Assembly: GCF_001610955.1 (NCBI RefSeq)
Contig: NZ_CP014335.1
Location: 3,295,001-3,359,000 of the forward strand
Direction of reading: 5' to 3'
Length of the DNA: 64,000 bases
From: Geobacillus thermoleovorans
Lineage (GTDB): Bacteria; Bacillota; Bacilli; Bacillales; Anoxybacillaceae
Shown here: positions 10,977 to 20,714 of the stretch, in pieces
Layout: every line of letters starts with the position of its first letter
Numbering within the stretch: the stretch's first letter is position 1
Program-made: the position numbers and the translations under genes
The notes under the pieces: generated by a model
Databases searched by the model: none
What the model was told of the DNA's origin: nothing
The model's input: the letters and a program-made list of their open reading frames with translations, nothing else

Positions 10977-11116
10977 AGCTTTTCTGCCTCTTCCCTCGAA
11001 CAAGAACGCCGACGGGCAAATGCCATTTGCCCGCAAAACGTTCATTGTTCGAGGAGGGCATGCTGTCGCATGCCCAGTCGGCAAGCGAACGGCTTGCCGA
11101 CTACGGCAGAAAAGCT
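10977..11116. other. 140-nt four-way-junction structured element (unidentified)
   Basis: Four helices are visible by direct complementarity. Outer P1: AGCTTTTCTGCC (10977-10988) with GGCAGAAAAGCT (11105-11116), 12 bp perfect. P2: CCTCGAACAA (10994-11003) with TTGTTCGAGG (11045-11054), then GAACG with CGTTC, capped by CGGGCAAAT/ATTTGCCCG. P3: GGGCATGC (11056-11063) with GCATGCCC (11068-11075). P4: AGTCGGCAAGC (11076-11086) with GCTTGCCGACT (11092-11102). There is no long ORF and no match to a family I know. It would be transcribed on the minus strand between the two dehydrogenase genes; it may be a non-coding RNA or a MITE-like mobile element. Confidence 0.75.
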
Positions 11117-11166
11117 AGGAACAGAGCCTTCTCATCTGGTTTGGATTGGTTCATCAACATGCCTGG

Positions 11167-12300
11167 TTACAAATGTTTGCTGATGACGATGCGCTGAATT
11201 TCGCTCGTTCCTTCGTAAATTTGCGTAATTTTCGCGTCACGGAACAGCCGCTCGACCGGGTAGTCTTTCGTGTAGCCGTTGCCGCCGAAAATTTGCACCG
11301 CCTCGATGGCATTGTCCATCGCTGTTTGTGAAGCGAAGAGCTTCGCCATCGACGCCTCTTTTCCGCACGGCAGCCCTTGCGCGCGCAGCCAAGCGGCGCG
11401 ATAGACGAGCCATTTCGCCGCTTCCGCCGCCGTCGCCATATCGGCAAGCTTGAAAGCGACGCCTTGCTGCTCGATGATCGGTTTGCCAAACTGCACCCGC
11501 TCTTTCGCGTAGGCGACGGCATGTTCGACTGCCGCCTCCGCGATGCCGAGCGCTTGGGCGGCGATGCCAATCCGACCGACGTCAAGGTTGGCCATCGCGA
11601 TTTTAAATCCTTCCCCTTCCTGACCGAGCAAGTTTTCCGCCGGCACTTCGGCGTCTTCAAACGTAATGGTCACCGTCCGCGACCCGTGCAGCCCCATCTT
11701 CTTCTCATCTTTGCCAATCGACATCCCTGGCGTCCCTTTTTCCACAATGAACGCGGAAATGCCGCGGCTTCCGGCTTCTTCCGGATTCGTGCGGGCGAAG
11801 ACGATGTACGTATCTGCCTCCCCGCCGTTGGTGATGAATATTTTTGAGCCGTTTAGCACATAACGATCTCCACGGCGCACCGCTTTCGTCTTCAAGCTTT
11901 TCGCATCCGAGCCGGCGCTCGGTTCAGTAAGGCAAAACGCCCCCAAGTACTCACCTCGGGCGAGCTTTGTCACGTATTTTTGTTTCTGTTCTTCGGTGCC
12001 GAAATACAAGATCGGATTCGTGCCGACCGACGTGTGCACTGATAAGATGACACCGACGGTCGGGCTCACTTTAGAAATTTCATGAATGGCGATGATGTAC
12101 GAAACAAAGTCCATACCCGCGCCGCCATATTGCTCCGGGACAGTGATGCCCATTAGGCCGAGTTCGGCCATTTTCGCTAAAATCGGGCGCGGAAACTCCC
12201 CTTGTTCCATGCGCTCGACAAATGGGGCGATCTCCGCCGCGGCGAACTCGCGCACCATTTGCCGCATCATTTCCTGCTCTTCGGTGAAGCGAAATTCCAT
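11167..12300 (-). CDS. Acyl-CoA dehydrogenase (copy nearer hbd)
   Basis: A 377-aa acyl-CoA dehydrogenase, close in sequence to the downstream copy but clearly distinct: [20 protein letters not shown] at the N-terminus, [15 protein letters not shown] for substrate/FAD contacts, and the C-terminal [18 protein letters not shown] that supplies the catalytic Glu. Start is set by AAGGAGG upstream of the ATG at 12300. It lies between hbd and the second dehydrogenase in one orientation, so it probably feeds the same ETF/FadF electron route. Short-chain or branched-chain preference is likely from context (IcmF, Hbd, thiolase) but unproven. Confidence 0.95.
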   Translation of the reverse strand: MEFRFTEEQEMMRQMVREFAAAEIAPFVERMEQGEFPRPILAKMAELGLMGITVPEQYGGAGMDFVSYIIAIHEISKVSPTVGVILSVHTSVGTNPILYFGTEEQKQKYVTKLARGEYLGAFCLTEPSAGSDAKSLKTKAVRRGDRYVLNGSKIFITNGGEADTYIVFARTNPEEAGSRGISAFIVEKGTPGMSIGKDEKKMGLHGSRTVTITFEDAEVPAENLLGQEGEGFKIAMANLDVGRIGIAAQALGIAEAAVEHAVAYAKERVQFGKPIIEQQGVAFKLADMATAAEAAKWLVYRAAWLRAQGLPCGKEASMAKLFASQTAMDNAIEAVQIFGGNGYTKDYPVERLFRDAKITQIYEGTSEIQRIVISKHL

Positions 12301-12533
12301 GAAATGGCCTCCTTCCGATGTCGCTGACACAATGGTGTTTTCAGGCGCTCCTCCGCTCCATGGGGCAGCCAGCAGGCAACTGAACGATTCTATAGATTTG
12401 CCTTATAGGCTGTAAAACAGCGTTCCCGCATGCACCTAACGTGCGGCGTTACGGTCGGCAGACAGCATAGCGGGCGCCGCCCCACGCACATTGCGGCACG
12501 CTTCGGCGTTGTCCTGGAGCGACGCCAAGCGGT

Positions 12534-13385
12534 TTATTCATACGTGTAAAATCCGCGGCCCGTCTTGCGGCCGAGCCATCCGGCTTTCACATATTTGCGC
12601 AAGAGCGGGCATGGGCGGTATTTGTCATCGCCGAACCCCTCATGAAGCGTTTCCATAATGTATAAGCACGTATCGAGCCCGATAAAATCAGCGAGCGTCA
12701 GCGGACCCATCGGATGGTTCATGCCGAGCTTCATCACTTCATCGATGGCTTCTTTGGTCGCCACCCCTTCGTACAAGGCGTAAATCGCTTCGTTGATCAT
12801 CGGCATGAGAACGCGGTTCGAAATAAAGCCCGGAAAGTCGTTCACTTCGACCGGCACTTTGCCGAGCTTGCGGGCAACGGCTTCGATCGTTTCATACACG
12901 TCATCAGCCGTCGCCAATCCGCGGATAATTTCGACGAGCTTCATCACCGGCACCGGGTTCATAAAGTGCATGCCGATCACTTTCTCTGGCCGTTTCGTCG
13001 CGGCGGCAATTTCCGTAATCGGCAGCGACGACGTGTTCGACGCTAAAATCGTCTCCGGGCGGGCGAGCGCATCGAGCTCGGCGAACAGCTTTGTTTTCAC
13101 GTCCATGTTTTCGACGACCGCTTCAATGACAAGATCCGCTTCAGCGGCGGCATGCAAGTCGGTCGAGCGGGCAAGCCGCGCGAGCGCTGCGTCTTTGTCC
13201 ACCGCTGTCATTTTCCCTTTTTCCACTTGGCGGGCGAGCCCTTTTTCGATGTTGGCGATTCCTTTGTCCAACTGCGCTTCGCTAATGTCGTACAAAAACA
13301 CTTGATAGCCAGCGACGGCGCACACTTGAGCGATTCCTGACCCCATCTGTCCGGCGCCGACGACCATGATTGTTTTCACATCCAT
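12534..13385 (-). CDS. hbd: 3-hydroxybutyryl-CoA dehydrogenase
   Basis: A 283-aa NAD(P)-dependent oxidoreductase that converts (S)-3-hydroxyacyl-CoA to 3-ketoacyl-CoA. The N-terminal Rossmann motif is [16 protein letters not shown]. The catalytic His lies in [18 protein letters not shown], and [20 protein letters not shown] with [12 protein letters not shown] marks the C-terminal helical domain. It lacks an enoyl-CoA hydratase fusion, so it is the stand-alone Hbd/MmgB type. ATG at 13385 follows AGGGGG. It sits downstream of thiolase and upstream of the acyl-CoA dehydrogenases, completing most of a beta-oxidation set; no enoyl-CoA hydratase gene is seen in the window. Confidence 0.95.
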   Translation of the reverse strand: MDVKTIMVVGAGQMGSGIAQVCAVAGYQVFLYDISEAQLDKGIANIEKGLARQVEKGKMTAVDKDAALARLARSTDLHAAAEADLVIEAVVENMDVKTKLFAELDALARPETILASNTSSLPITEIAAATKRPEKVIGMHFMNPVPVMKLVEIIRGLATADDVYETIEAVARKLGKVPVEVNDFPGFISNRVLMPMINEAIYALYEGVATKEAIDEVMKLGMNHPMGPLTLADFIGLDTCLYIMETLHEGFGDDKYRPCPLLRKYVKAGWLGRKTGRGFYTYE

Positions 13386-13707
13386 CTTCTGTTCCCCCTA
13401 TCGTCCGCTTTGCGTTTCCTTCTCCGCGCCTAAACTCATATGTCTCACTGCCGCCAGCAACCAACGGCAAACGGTCTTTGCATCGTCATCACAACAACCC
13501 CTGCTGTCAACCGTTGATGCCGCGGCTGTTGCGGCAATGAGCAACGTGCCGCACGCTGCGGCAGAGACAGCGACGGCATGCCGCACCATATGGCGCGATG
13601 CCTCATGACGCAACGCTTGGGGCAGACGGTCACACGCCGCATCCTATGCCTTGGCGCAACACTGGAAGGCGACGGCGGCATGCCGCTTGCCCGCCGCGCC
13701 CCGCTCG
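13386..13707. other. Intergenic stretch between hbd and thiolase, no gene seen
   Basis: This 322-bp GC-rich stretch has many GCCGC/GCGGC words and only imperfect inverted repeats. No ORF in it has a ribosome site, and no promoter or terminator was recognised. It may be decayed sequence or an unrecognised spacer within the operon. Confidence 0.5.
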
Positions 13708-14886
13708 TTATACCTCGACCAAGATGGCGTCGCCTTGGCCGCCGCCGCTGCAGATGGCGGCGATGCCGAGGCCGCCGCCGCGGCGTTTCAGCTCATAAAT
13801 GAGCGTGAGGATGATGCGTGCGCCGCTCGCGCCGATCGGGTGGCCGAGGGCGACAGCGCCGCCGTTGACGTTCACTTTTTCCGGGTCAAGGCCGGCGATT
13901 TGGATCGCAGCAAGAGCAACAGCGGCAAACGCTTCGTTTATTTCGAACAAGGCAATGTCGTCGACCGTTTTTCCCGTTTTGCGGAGCAGCTCGTTGATGA
14001 CAAGTCCCGGCGTTTTTGGGAAATCTTTCGCCTCAACGGCGATGGCGGTGTGGGCGACAACAGTCGCGAGCGGCTCAAGCCCCTCGCGGGCGGCGCGCTC
14101 CTCGCTCATCAAGACGAGCGCCGCGGCGCCGTCGTTGACGCCCGGGGCGTTGCCGGCAGTGATCGTTCCTTCCGGGTCAAACACCGGCGGCAGTTTCGCC
14201 AACGCTTCAAGCGACGTGTCTTTGCGCGGCGCCTCGTCGTGTTCGACGACAAGCGGCTCTCCTTTGCGCTGCGGAATCGTCACCGGAACGATCTCTTCCG
14301 CGAGCCGACCGGCTTCGATGGCGGCAATGGCTCGCATATGGCTGCGGTACGCCCACTCATCCTGCGCCTCGCGTGTAATGCCAAGTTCACGCGCTGTATT
14401 CCCGCCATAAACGCCCATATGGACGCCGGTAAAACTGCATGTCAAGCCATCATACACCATTAAATCCTTCACCGTGCTGTCGCCCATTCGCAACCCCCAG
14501 CGCGCTTTCGGCAGCACGTACGGGGCGTTGCTCATCGATTCCATCCCGCCCGCGACAACGACATCGGCGTCGCCTAAGCGGATGAGCTGATCCGCGAGCG
14601 TCACGGCGCGCATGCCCGATGCGCATACTTTATTGACCGTCTCGGTGCGAACATGCCACGGAATGCCGGCATGGCGCATCGCCTGCCGCGATGGGAGCTG
14701 TCCTTGTCCGCCTTGCAAGACGGTGCCTAAAATGACATGATCGACTTGTTCCGCGCTCACATCCGCGCGGGCAAGCGCTTCTTTCACGGCAATGCCGCCG
14801 AGTTCTGACGCTGACAGCGCTTGCAAAGAACCGCCGAGTTTTCCGAACGGGGTGCGCGCCCCGCTGACAATCACTGTTTTTCCCAT
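13708..14886 (-). CDS. Acetyl-CoA C-acetyltransferase (thiolase)
   Basis: A 392-aa thiolase that cleaves 3-ketoacyl-CoA or condenses acetyl-CoA. All catalytic elements are visible: the acyl-carrying Cys in [10 protein letters not shown] (about residue 88), the His in [19 protein letters not shown], and the second Cys in [11 protein letters not shown] near the C terminus. Start [16 protein letters not shown] at an ATG preceded by GGGGAGAGG. It is downstream of fadF and upstream of hbd on the same strand; a strong hairpin between fadF and this gene may partly separate expression. It is most like MmgA/AtoB-type biosynthetic/degradative thiolases. Confidence 0.95.
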   Translation of the reverse strand: MGKTVIVSGARTPFGKLGGSLQALSASELGGIAVKEALARADVSAEQVDHVILGTVLQGGQGQLPSRQAMRHAGIPWHVRTETVNKVCASGMRAVTLADQLIRLGDADVVVAGGMESMSNAPYVLPKARWGLRMGDSTVKDLMVYDGLTCSFTGVHMGVYGGNTARELGITREAQDEWAYRSHMRAIAAIEAGRLAEEIVPVTIPQRKGEPLVVEHDEAPRKDTSLEALAKLPPVFDPEGTITAGNAPGVNDGAAALVLMSEERAAREGLEPLATVVAHTAIAVEAKDFPKTPGLVINELLRKTGKTVDDIALFEINEAFAAVALAAIQIAGLDPEKVNVNGGAVALGHPIGASGARIILTLIYELKRRGGGLGIAAICSGGGQGDAILVEV

Positions 14887-14960
14887 ATTCCTCTCCCCTT
14901 TTCATCGGATAAGAAAGCGATTACAAAACACAGACTGAACGCTCGCTCGGTCGTGGTGCG

Positions 14961-14994
14961 AAAGAGAAGGTGTACGATCATACACCTTCTCTTT
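14961..14994. terminator. Perfect 14-bp hairpin between fadF and thiolase
   Basis: AAAGAGAAGGTGTA pairs perfectly with TACACCTTCTCTTT around a 6-nt loop. The U-run is short (three U). It may cause partial termination or protect the fadF mRNA end. Confidence 0.65.
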
Positions 14995-15042
14995 CATTAT
15001 ACTTATTATTTTAAAAAATAGAAATTGTCTTCGCAACTATTT

Positions 15043-17139
15043 TTACGACGCCGCTTCTTCTTTTTCTTCACCAAATACTGATTTTGCCAAAATCTCGGCG
15101 ACATCGTACGTAAAGACGCGGTCTTCCACTTCCTTGGCCTTCGTGCCGTCTGACAACATGGTCAGACAGTACGGACAGCCGGAGCTGATGACCGTCGGAT
15201 TGACAGCGAGCGCTTGCTCAGTGCGGGCGACGTTGATCCGGTTGCCGGTCGTCTCCTCCATCCACATGAGGCCGCCGCCGGCGCCGCAACACATGGCGCG
15301 TTCGCGGTTGCGCTCCATTTCGACAAGCTCGACGCCCGGGATAGCGCGCAAAATTTTCCTTGGCGCGTCATAGACGTCATTGTAGCGCCCTAAATAGCAC
15401 GAGTCATGGAACGTAATGCGCTCATTCACTGGATGTTTCGGCACGAGCCGCCCTTCTTCGATGAGCTTGGCGAGCAGCTCGGTATGATGATACACTTCGG
15501 CCTCGAACCCGAAATCCGGGTATTCATTTTTGAACGTATTGTAAGCGTGCGGGTCGATCGTCACGATTTTCTTGACGCCCGCTTTTTCAAATTCCGCGAT
15601 GTTGTTCGTCGCTAATTCTTGGAACAAAAACTCATTTCCTAACCGGCGCGGCGTATCGCCTGAGTTTTTCTCTTTGTTCCCTAAAATCGCAAACTTGACG
15701 CCCGCTTCGTTCAGCAGTTTGGCAAACGCAAGGGCGATTTTTTGGCTCCGGCTGTCATACGACCCCATCGAGCCAACCCAGAACAAGTACTCGATTTCCT
15801 CTCCCGCTTTCGCTGCCTCTTTGACGGTCGGCACATGCACATCATCGCGCAGCTCGCGCCAGTTCTCCCGCTCTTTTCGGTTCAAGCCCCACGGATTGCC
15901 TTGGCGTTCGATGTTCGTCATCGCCCGCTGCGCGTCCGGGTTCATCCGTCCTTCCGTCAGGACAAGATAGCGGCGCAAGTCGATGATTTTATCGACATGC
16001 TCATTCATGACCGGGCATTGGTCCTCACAGTTGCGGCACGTCGTACAGGCCCAAATCTCTTCTTCGGTGATGACATCGCCGATTAAGCTTGGCATTTCGA
16101 TCGTCGCCGCCTGCTCCGACGCCGCGGCGAACGCGAGCTGATTGCCCCTTGTATGTTTGAAAGCGAACGCGGGCACCCACGGCGTGCGTGACGTGACGAC
16201 CGCCCCTTTCTCCGTCAAATGGTCGCGCAATTTTAAAATCAAATCCATTGGCGACAACATTTTCCCCGTGCCGGTCGCCGGACACATGCTTGTGCAGCGG
16301 CCGCATTCGACACAGGCATACAAGTCGATCAATTGCTTTTGCGTGAAATCCTCAATTTTGCCGACGCCAAACGATTCTTGGCTTTCGTCTTCAAAATGGA
16401 TCGGGGCAAGCTTCGGCCGCGTCAGCCGGCTGAAAAAGACGTTGATCGGCGCAGCGATCAAATGGGCGTGCTTTGATTGCGGCACGTACACGAGGAACGT
16501 GAGCAAAATCAACAGATGCACCCACCAGGCGATAAAGAAGAGCACCGCAGCCCCCGTTTCGCCGACCCAGGAAAACGCGGCAGCAATAAGCGAGGCGACC
16601 GGCTCGCTCCATGTCGCTTCTTCGCCGTGCCAAATGATGCTCATCCCGTTGCCGAACAACACCGACAGCATGAGCCCGGCGATGAAGATGAGGACAAGCC
16701 CAGCTTTCAAGTCGCGCTTTAAACGGACGAGCTTTTCAATGTAACGGCGGTAAAAGGCGGCGAGCACCGCGATCAAAATAAGCAAGGTAACGATTTCTTG
16801 GAAAAACGTAAATCCCGCATACAGCGGCCCAAGCGGCAAATGCGCCCCCGGCGCAAGCCCTTTGATGATGAAATCAATCGCGCCAAATTGAACGAGAATA
16901 AAGCCATAGAAAAAGACGACGTGGATCAGTCCGCTTTTTTTGTCCTTGAGCAGCTTTTTCTGGCCGAACACGTTGACCCAGATGTTTCGCAGCCGCTCTT
17001 TTACTTTGTGGTCAAACTCGAATTTTTTGCCGAGTTTGATGTACATCGCCCGCGTTTTTACGACATATGCAAACAAGTAAATTGCGTAAGCGGTTACAAG
17101 CAAAAACGCGAGCCAGTTCACCACCAACAAGGCATTCAT
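15043..17139 (-). CDS. fadF: Membrane Fe-S oxidoreductase FadF/EtfD (ETF:menaquinone reductase type)
   Basis: A 698-aa protein. Residues 1 to about 240 hold several membrane segments of a NarI-like heme b type domain. A ferredoxin-like pair of CxxCxxCxxxCP clusters follows (CVECGRCTSMCPATG and CTTCRNCEDQCPV). The C-terminal half has CCG-domain cysteines (SCYLGRYNDVY, MCCGAGGGLMWMEE). This is the ywjF/fadF family that takes electrons from electron-transfer flavoprotein to the quinone pool during beta-oxidation. ATG chosen from GGGGAGAGAAG. It heads the acyl-CoA degradation cluster behind a promoter with a FadR-type operator. The heme assignment is by family, not directly seen. Confidence 0.93.
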   Translation of the reverse strand: MNALLVVNWLAFLLVTAYAIYLFAYVVKTRAMYIKLGKKFEFDHKVKERLRNIWVNVFGQKKLLKDKKSGLIHVVFFYGFILVQFGAIDFIIKGLAPGAHLPLGPLYAGFTFFQEIVTLLILIAVLAAFYRRYIEKLVRLKRDLKAGLVLIFIAGLMLSVLFGNGMSIIWHGEEATWSEPVASLIAAAFSWVGETGAAVLFFIAWWVHLLILLTFLVYVPQSKHAHLIAAPINVFFSRLTRPKLAPIHFEDESQESFGVGKIEDFTQKQLIDLYACVECGRCTSMCPATGTGKMLSPMDLILKLRDHLTEKGAVVTSRTPWVPAFAFKHTRGNQLAFAAASEQAATIEMPSLIGDVITEEEIWACTTCRNCEDQCPVMNEHVDKIIDLRRYLVLTEGRMNPDAQRAMTNIERQGNPWGLNRKERENWRELRDDVHVPTVKEAAKAGEEIEYLFWVGSMGSYDSRSQKIALAFAKLLNEAGVKFAILGNKEKNSGDTPRRLGNEFLFQELATNNIAEFEKAGVKKIVTIDPHAYNTFKNEYPDFGFEAEVYHHTELLAKLIEEGRLVPKHPVNERITFHDSCYLGRYNDVYDAPRKILRAIPGVELVEMERNRERAMCCGAGGGLMWMEETTGNRINVARTEQALAVNPTVISSGCPYCLTMLSDGTKAKEVEDRVFTYDVAEILAKSVFGEEKEEAAS

Positions 17140-17216
17140 CTTCTCTCCCCTTCCCCCGTTTTTCGAGCGAATGTGTTGCCATAACAAAAGAAATTTTCAG
17201 AATTCGCTTTATGTCT

Positions 17217-17245
17217 ATTGTACAAATGAATGAGCATTCAGTCAA
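17217..17245 (-). promoter_or_regulatory. fadF promoter with embedded FadR-type operator
   Basis: On the minus strand TTGACT (17240-17245), a 17-bp spacer and TACAAT (17217-17222) form a near-consensus sigma-A promoter. On the plus strand, 17227-17244 reads TGAATGA-GCAT-TCAGTCA, which matches the B. subtilis FadR consensus TGAATGA-MTAN-TCATTCA with one mismatch in the arms. A repressor bound here would block the spacer and -35. The rest of the 336-bp divergent gap (17140-17475) towards cls shows nothing else clear. Confidence 0.8.
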
Positions 17246-17475
17246 TAGCCTTTTTTTCATCCCAGCCGCGAAAACTTTCCCTTTGCAACGGAGCGATCGC
17301 GGGGGAATCATCGATTTGTTCAGCCCTCTATAGACTCCCATGACGAAAAAAATTCATCAATATGGAAATTTTATTCATTTGGGGTTTGGGTATGTTCACG
17401 GTAGATGCAATTTGAAACGTTTTGCGCGTTCTCGGGCACATTAATAAATACCGAATCGACATAGGAGGAGAAGAT

Positions 17476-18666
17476 ATGGTCGTCATTTCCGTCATTGCCA
17501 TCGTATTGCTGCTTGTTTATCTTGATGACAAGCTTGGACAGTTCATCTTCCGCAATGGGCGCAAAAAAGTCGTCTACCCGGAGCGGAGAAGCGATATTTC
17601 CCTCTATATCAACGGCAGGCATTTATTTTCTGATTACTTCGCTGAACTAGGCCGCGCCCGCGATCATATTCACGTCTTGTTTTACATTATAAAAAATGAC
17701 GAAACGAGCGCGCCATTTTTCCAGATTTTAAAGGAAAAAGCAGCTGCCGGCGTGAAAGTGCGAGTGTTGACCGATTGGATCGGCAGCTTTGGACTGCCGA
17801 AAGCGCTCATCCGTTCGCTCGAGGAAAGCGGGGTGGAGTTCGCCTATGCCCGAAAGCCGCGCTTTCCGTTTTTCATTTACCGCCTCAACCGCCGCAACCA
17901 TCGGAAAATTACGGTCATCGACGGTCGGGTCGGCTACATCGGCGGCTTTAACATCGGCCGTGAATACAACGGAAAAGACGCCAACTTCGGCGAATGGCGC
18001 GATTACCACTTAAAAGTGAACGGCGAAGGGGTTCACGACTTGCAAGAACAGTTTTTGCACGACTGGGAAGAAGCAACGGGCCGGACGGTGCCTGACAAAC
18101 ATCGCTACTTCCCGCCGCTTTCGGCCGGCGCCATTCGCCATCAGCTCGTCGCCACCAACGGCGCTGCCCTTGAAGAACAGTTTATCGAGGTCATCCGCCA
18201 GGCGAAAAAAGAAATTATGATCGGCAGCCCATACTTCATCCCAAGCCGGCCGCTGTTTAACGAGCTCATGCAAGCGCTTCGGCGCGGGGTGCGTGTGACC
18301 GTCCTTGTGCCGCTGAAGGCGGACCATTTATTTGTCAAAGAGGCTGCCTATCCGTACTTTTATCGACTCTTGAAAGCCGGCGCGCGCATTTACCGCTTTT
18401 ACCAAGGATTTTACCATGCAAAAACGCTCGTCATCGATGAGGAGTGGTGCGACGTCGGCACAGCAAATTTCGATCGGCGCAGCTTGTTTTTAAACAGCGA
18501 AATCAACTGCTATGTGTTTGACCGCGCGTTTACCCGCCTCGTCAAACGGGCGATCGAGCGCGATTTGTTGCGCGCCGAGCCGCTGACGGTCGACTTTTGG
18601 CAAAAACGTTCGCTTCTTGACCGCGGCAAACAGTCGATTTCCCAGCTCATCTCCGCCTGGCTTTGA
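17476..18666 (+). CDS. Cardiolipin synthase-type phospholipase D protein (YwjE family)
   Basis: A 396-aa membrane-anchored phospholipase-D-superfamily enzyme. One N-terminal membrane segment (VVISVIAIVLLLVYL) is followed by two HKD motifs: HRKITVIDGRVGYIGGFNIG and HAKTLVIDEEWCDVGTANFD. Cardiolipin synthases with this layout join two phosphatidylglycerols. It is shorter than ClsA (one membrane segment rather than two), matching B. subtilis YwjE. The ATG at 17476 follows AGGAGGAG; an upstream in-frame ATG has no ribosome site. It is divergent from fadF. Substrate choice (cardiolipin or a related lipid) is inferred from the family. Confidence 0.9.
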   Translation: MVVISVIAIVLLLVYLDDKLGQFIFRNGRKKVVYPERRSDISLYINGRHLFSDYFAELGRARDHIHVLFYIIKNDETSAPFFQILKEKAAAGVKVRVLTDWIGSFGLPKALIRSLEESGVEFAYARKPRFPFFIYRLNRRNHRKITVIDGRVGYIGGFNIGREYNGKDANFGEWRDYHLKVNGEGVHDLQEQFLHDWEEATGRTVPDKHRYFPPLSAGAIRHQLVATNGAALEEQFIEVIRQAKKEIMIGSPYFIPSRPLFNELMQALRRGVRVTVLVPLKADHLFVKEAAYPYFYRLLKAGARIYRFYQGFYHAKTLVIDEEWCDVGTANFDRRSLFLNSEINCYVFDRAFTRLVKRAIERDLLRAEPLTVDFWQKRSLLDRGKQSISQLISAWL

Positions 18667-18710
18667 CCGGTCTGAAGTTCCATTTCCCTCCCAAGCAACA
18701 GAAGAAGCAA

Positions 18711-18771
18711 AAAAACCCGGCCGGCGCTTCCGGCGGCTTGATGCTGCCAAAATTGCGCCAACCGGGTTTTG
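18711..18771. terminator. Bidirectional terminator between cls and the XapX gene
   Basis: AAAACCCGG (18712-18720) pairs with CCGGGTTTT (18762-18770), with further GC-rich pairing inside (CCGGCG/CGGCGG). It lies between convergent genes. Confidence 0.7.
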
Positions 18772-18795
18772 TTCCCCGTTTGATCATGCAAGTGC

Positions 18796-18963
18796 TTACT
18801 TCCAAAACACCGTGAACCATTGAAACAACCGCATGCCGAGATACACCCCGACGATGCCGGCGATGCCGGCCAACGCCGGGGGAGCGGGAATCGGCAACCG
18901 AAGCAAGGTGAACAAAAAGCCGACAACGATGCCGGTGATGAGCGATAGTACAACTTCTTTCAT
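18796..18963 (-). CDS. XapX domain (DUF1427) small membrane protein
   Basis: A 55-aa protein with two hydrophobic segments. The motif TGIVVGFLFTLLRLPIPAPP followed by LAGIAGIVGVYLG is the XapX domain, a small two-helix membrane module of unknown function. ATG at 18963 has GGAGGATCAACAA upstream; a GTG six codons earlier overlaps that site and is rejected. It stands alone between cls and argS, convergent with cls. Confidence 0.9.
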   Translation of the reverse strand: MKEVVLSLITGIVVGFLFTLLRLPIPAPPALAGIAGIVGVYLGMRLFQWFTVFWK

Positions 18964-19037
18964 TTGTTGATCCTCCACCACTGTTTTTCTTTAGAATGCC
19001 CAAACAAAAGAGGGAGCAGTCGCTCCCCCTCGTTCGT

Positions 19038-20711
19038 TTACATTTGTTCCGGCGCTGAAACGCCAATGAGCGCTAACGCATTTTGCAGCGTAATTTGCAC
19101 CGCCTTGACAAGCGCGAGGCGGGCTTTTGTTTTTTCGATGTTGTCCAGATCAAGCACTTTTTCCGCGTTATAAAAGCTATGGAGCGCGGAAGCCAAATCG
19201 AATGCATAGGCGGTGACGCGATGCGGCATCCGCTTGAGCGCCGCCTCGGCGACGACATCGGGGAAATCGCCGAGCACTTTGAGCAGCTCGATTTCCTTTT
19301 CCGTTTCCACAAGATGGTGAAGCGCTAAGTCGCCGTCATAGGAAATGTGTTGTTCCTCCGCTTGGCGAAGAATGCTCGAAACGCGGGCGTGCGCGTATTG
19401 GACGTAGTAAACCGGGTTTTCATTCGACTGCGACACGGCCAAGTCCATGTCAAAATCCAAATGCGTATCGCCCGAGCGCATCGCAAAGAAATAGCGGACG
19501 GCATCGACGCCGACTTCTTCCATGAGCTCGCGCATCGTCACCGCCTTGCCGGTGCGCTTGCTCATTTTGACGCGCTCACCGTTTTGGTATAGGTTCACCA
19601 TTTGAATGATTTCCACTTCAAGCGCCTCCGGATCATAACCGAGCGCAGCGATCGCCGCCTTCATGCGCGGAATGTAGCCGTGGTGGTCCGCCCCCCAAAT
19701 GTTGATGAGCTTTTTGAACCCGCGCCGCAGCTTGTCTTGATGGTAGGCGATGTCCGGAAGCAAGTACGTATATGTGCCGTCCTGCTTAATTAAGACGCGG
19801 TCTTTGTCGTCCCCAAACGCCGTCGAACGGAACCATGTCGCCCCGTCCTGCTCGTAAATATAGCCGCGCTCGCGCAAAGTGGAAAGCGCTTCGTCGATTT
19901 TTCCGCTTTCATAGAGCGATGTTTCCGAATACCAGACGTCAAACGGCACACGGAAGTCGGCCAAGTCTTTTTTGATTTTTTCAAGCTCATAGCGGAGCCC
20001 ATAGTCGCGGAAAAAGGCAAGCCTTTCTTCTTCCTCCATTTCGACAAACCGGTCGCCGTACTCTTCGGCAAGCTTTTTGCCGATTTCGACGATATCGTCG
20101 CCGTAATAGCCGTCCTCCGGCAACGGCATATCGACACCGAGCGCCTGAAAATAACGGGCTTCGACCGATTTCGCTAAATTGTAAATTTGCTTGCCGGCGT
20201 CATTAATATAGTATTCACGCGTCACGTCAAACCCGGCTTTCGCCAAAATGTTGCAAAGCGAATCGCCGACCGCCGCGCCGCGGGCATGACCTAAATGCAG
20301 GTCTCCGGTTGGATTGGCCGAGACGAACTCGACTTGCACTTTTTCCCCGTTGCCGACGTTCGATTCGCCATACGCTTGTCCCGCCTGCAAAATCGCCGGC
20401 ACGACCGCCGTCAAATAGCGGTTGTCCATGTAAAAGTTAATAAACCCCGGCCCGGCGATCTCGATGCGGGCGACCGACATGCGTTCGCGGTCAAGCTGCC
20501 CGACGATGGCTTCGGCGATCGCCCGCGGCGGTTTTTTCGCGATGCGGGCGAGCTGCATGGCGATGTTCGTCGAGTAGTCGCCATGCGCCTTGTCGCGCGG
20601 CACCTCAAGCAGCACATCCGGCAGCTCGTCGGCCGAAGCCAGCCCTGCTCTTACCGCCGCCTGGCGGATTTCTTCTTTCATCTTTTCCTTGATTTGTCCG
20701 ACAATGTTCAC
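19038..20711 (-). CDS. argS: Arginyl-tRNA synthetase
   Basis: A 557-aa class I aminoacyl-tRNA synthetase that charges tRNA-Arg. Visible are the N-terminal Add1-like region, the HIGH-type motif in [20 protein letters not shown], the KMSK loop [15 protein letters not shown] and the C-terminal anticodon-binding DALR domain ending IGVSAPEQM. The start is GTG; AAGGGGG, the ribosome site, lies across the stop of ywiB 3 bp upstream, so the two genes are translated from one message as in B. subtilis. Confidence 0.97.
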   Translation of the reverse strand: MNIVGQIKEKMKEEIRQAAVRAGLASADELPDVLLEVPRDKAHGDYSTNIAMQLARIAKKPPRAIAEAIVGQLDRERMSVARIEIAGPGFINFYMDNRYLTAVVPAILQAGQAYGESNVGNGEKVQVEFVSANPTGDLHLGHARGAAVGDSLCNILAKAGFDVTREYYINDAGKQIYNLAKSVEARYFQALGVDMPLPEDGYYGDDIVEIGKKLAEEYGDRFVEMEEEERLAFFRDYGLRYELEKIKKDLADFRVPFDVWYSETSLYESGKIDEALSTLRERGYIYEQDGATWFRSTAFGDDKDRVLIKQDGTYTYLLPDIAYHQDKLRRGFKKLINIWGADHHGYIPRMKAAIAALGYDPEALEVEIIQMVNLYQNGERVKMSKRTGKAVTMRELMEEVGVDAVRYFFAMRSGDTHLDFDMDLAVSQSNENPVYYVQYAHARVSSILRQAEEQHISYDGDLALHHLVETEKEIELLKVLGDFPDVVAEAALKRMPHRVTAYAFDLASALHSFYNAEKVLDLDNIEKTKARLALVKAVQITLQNALALIGVSAPEQM

Positions 20712-20714
20712 CGC

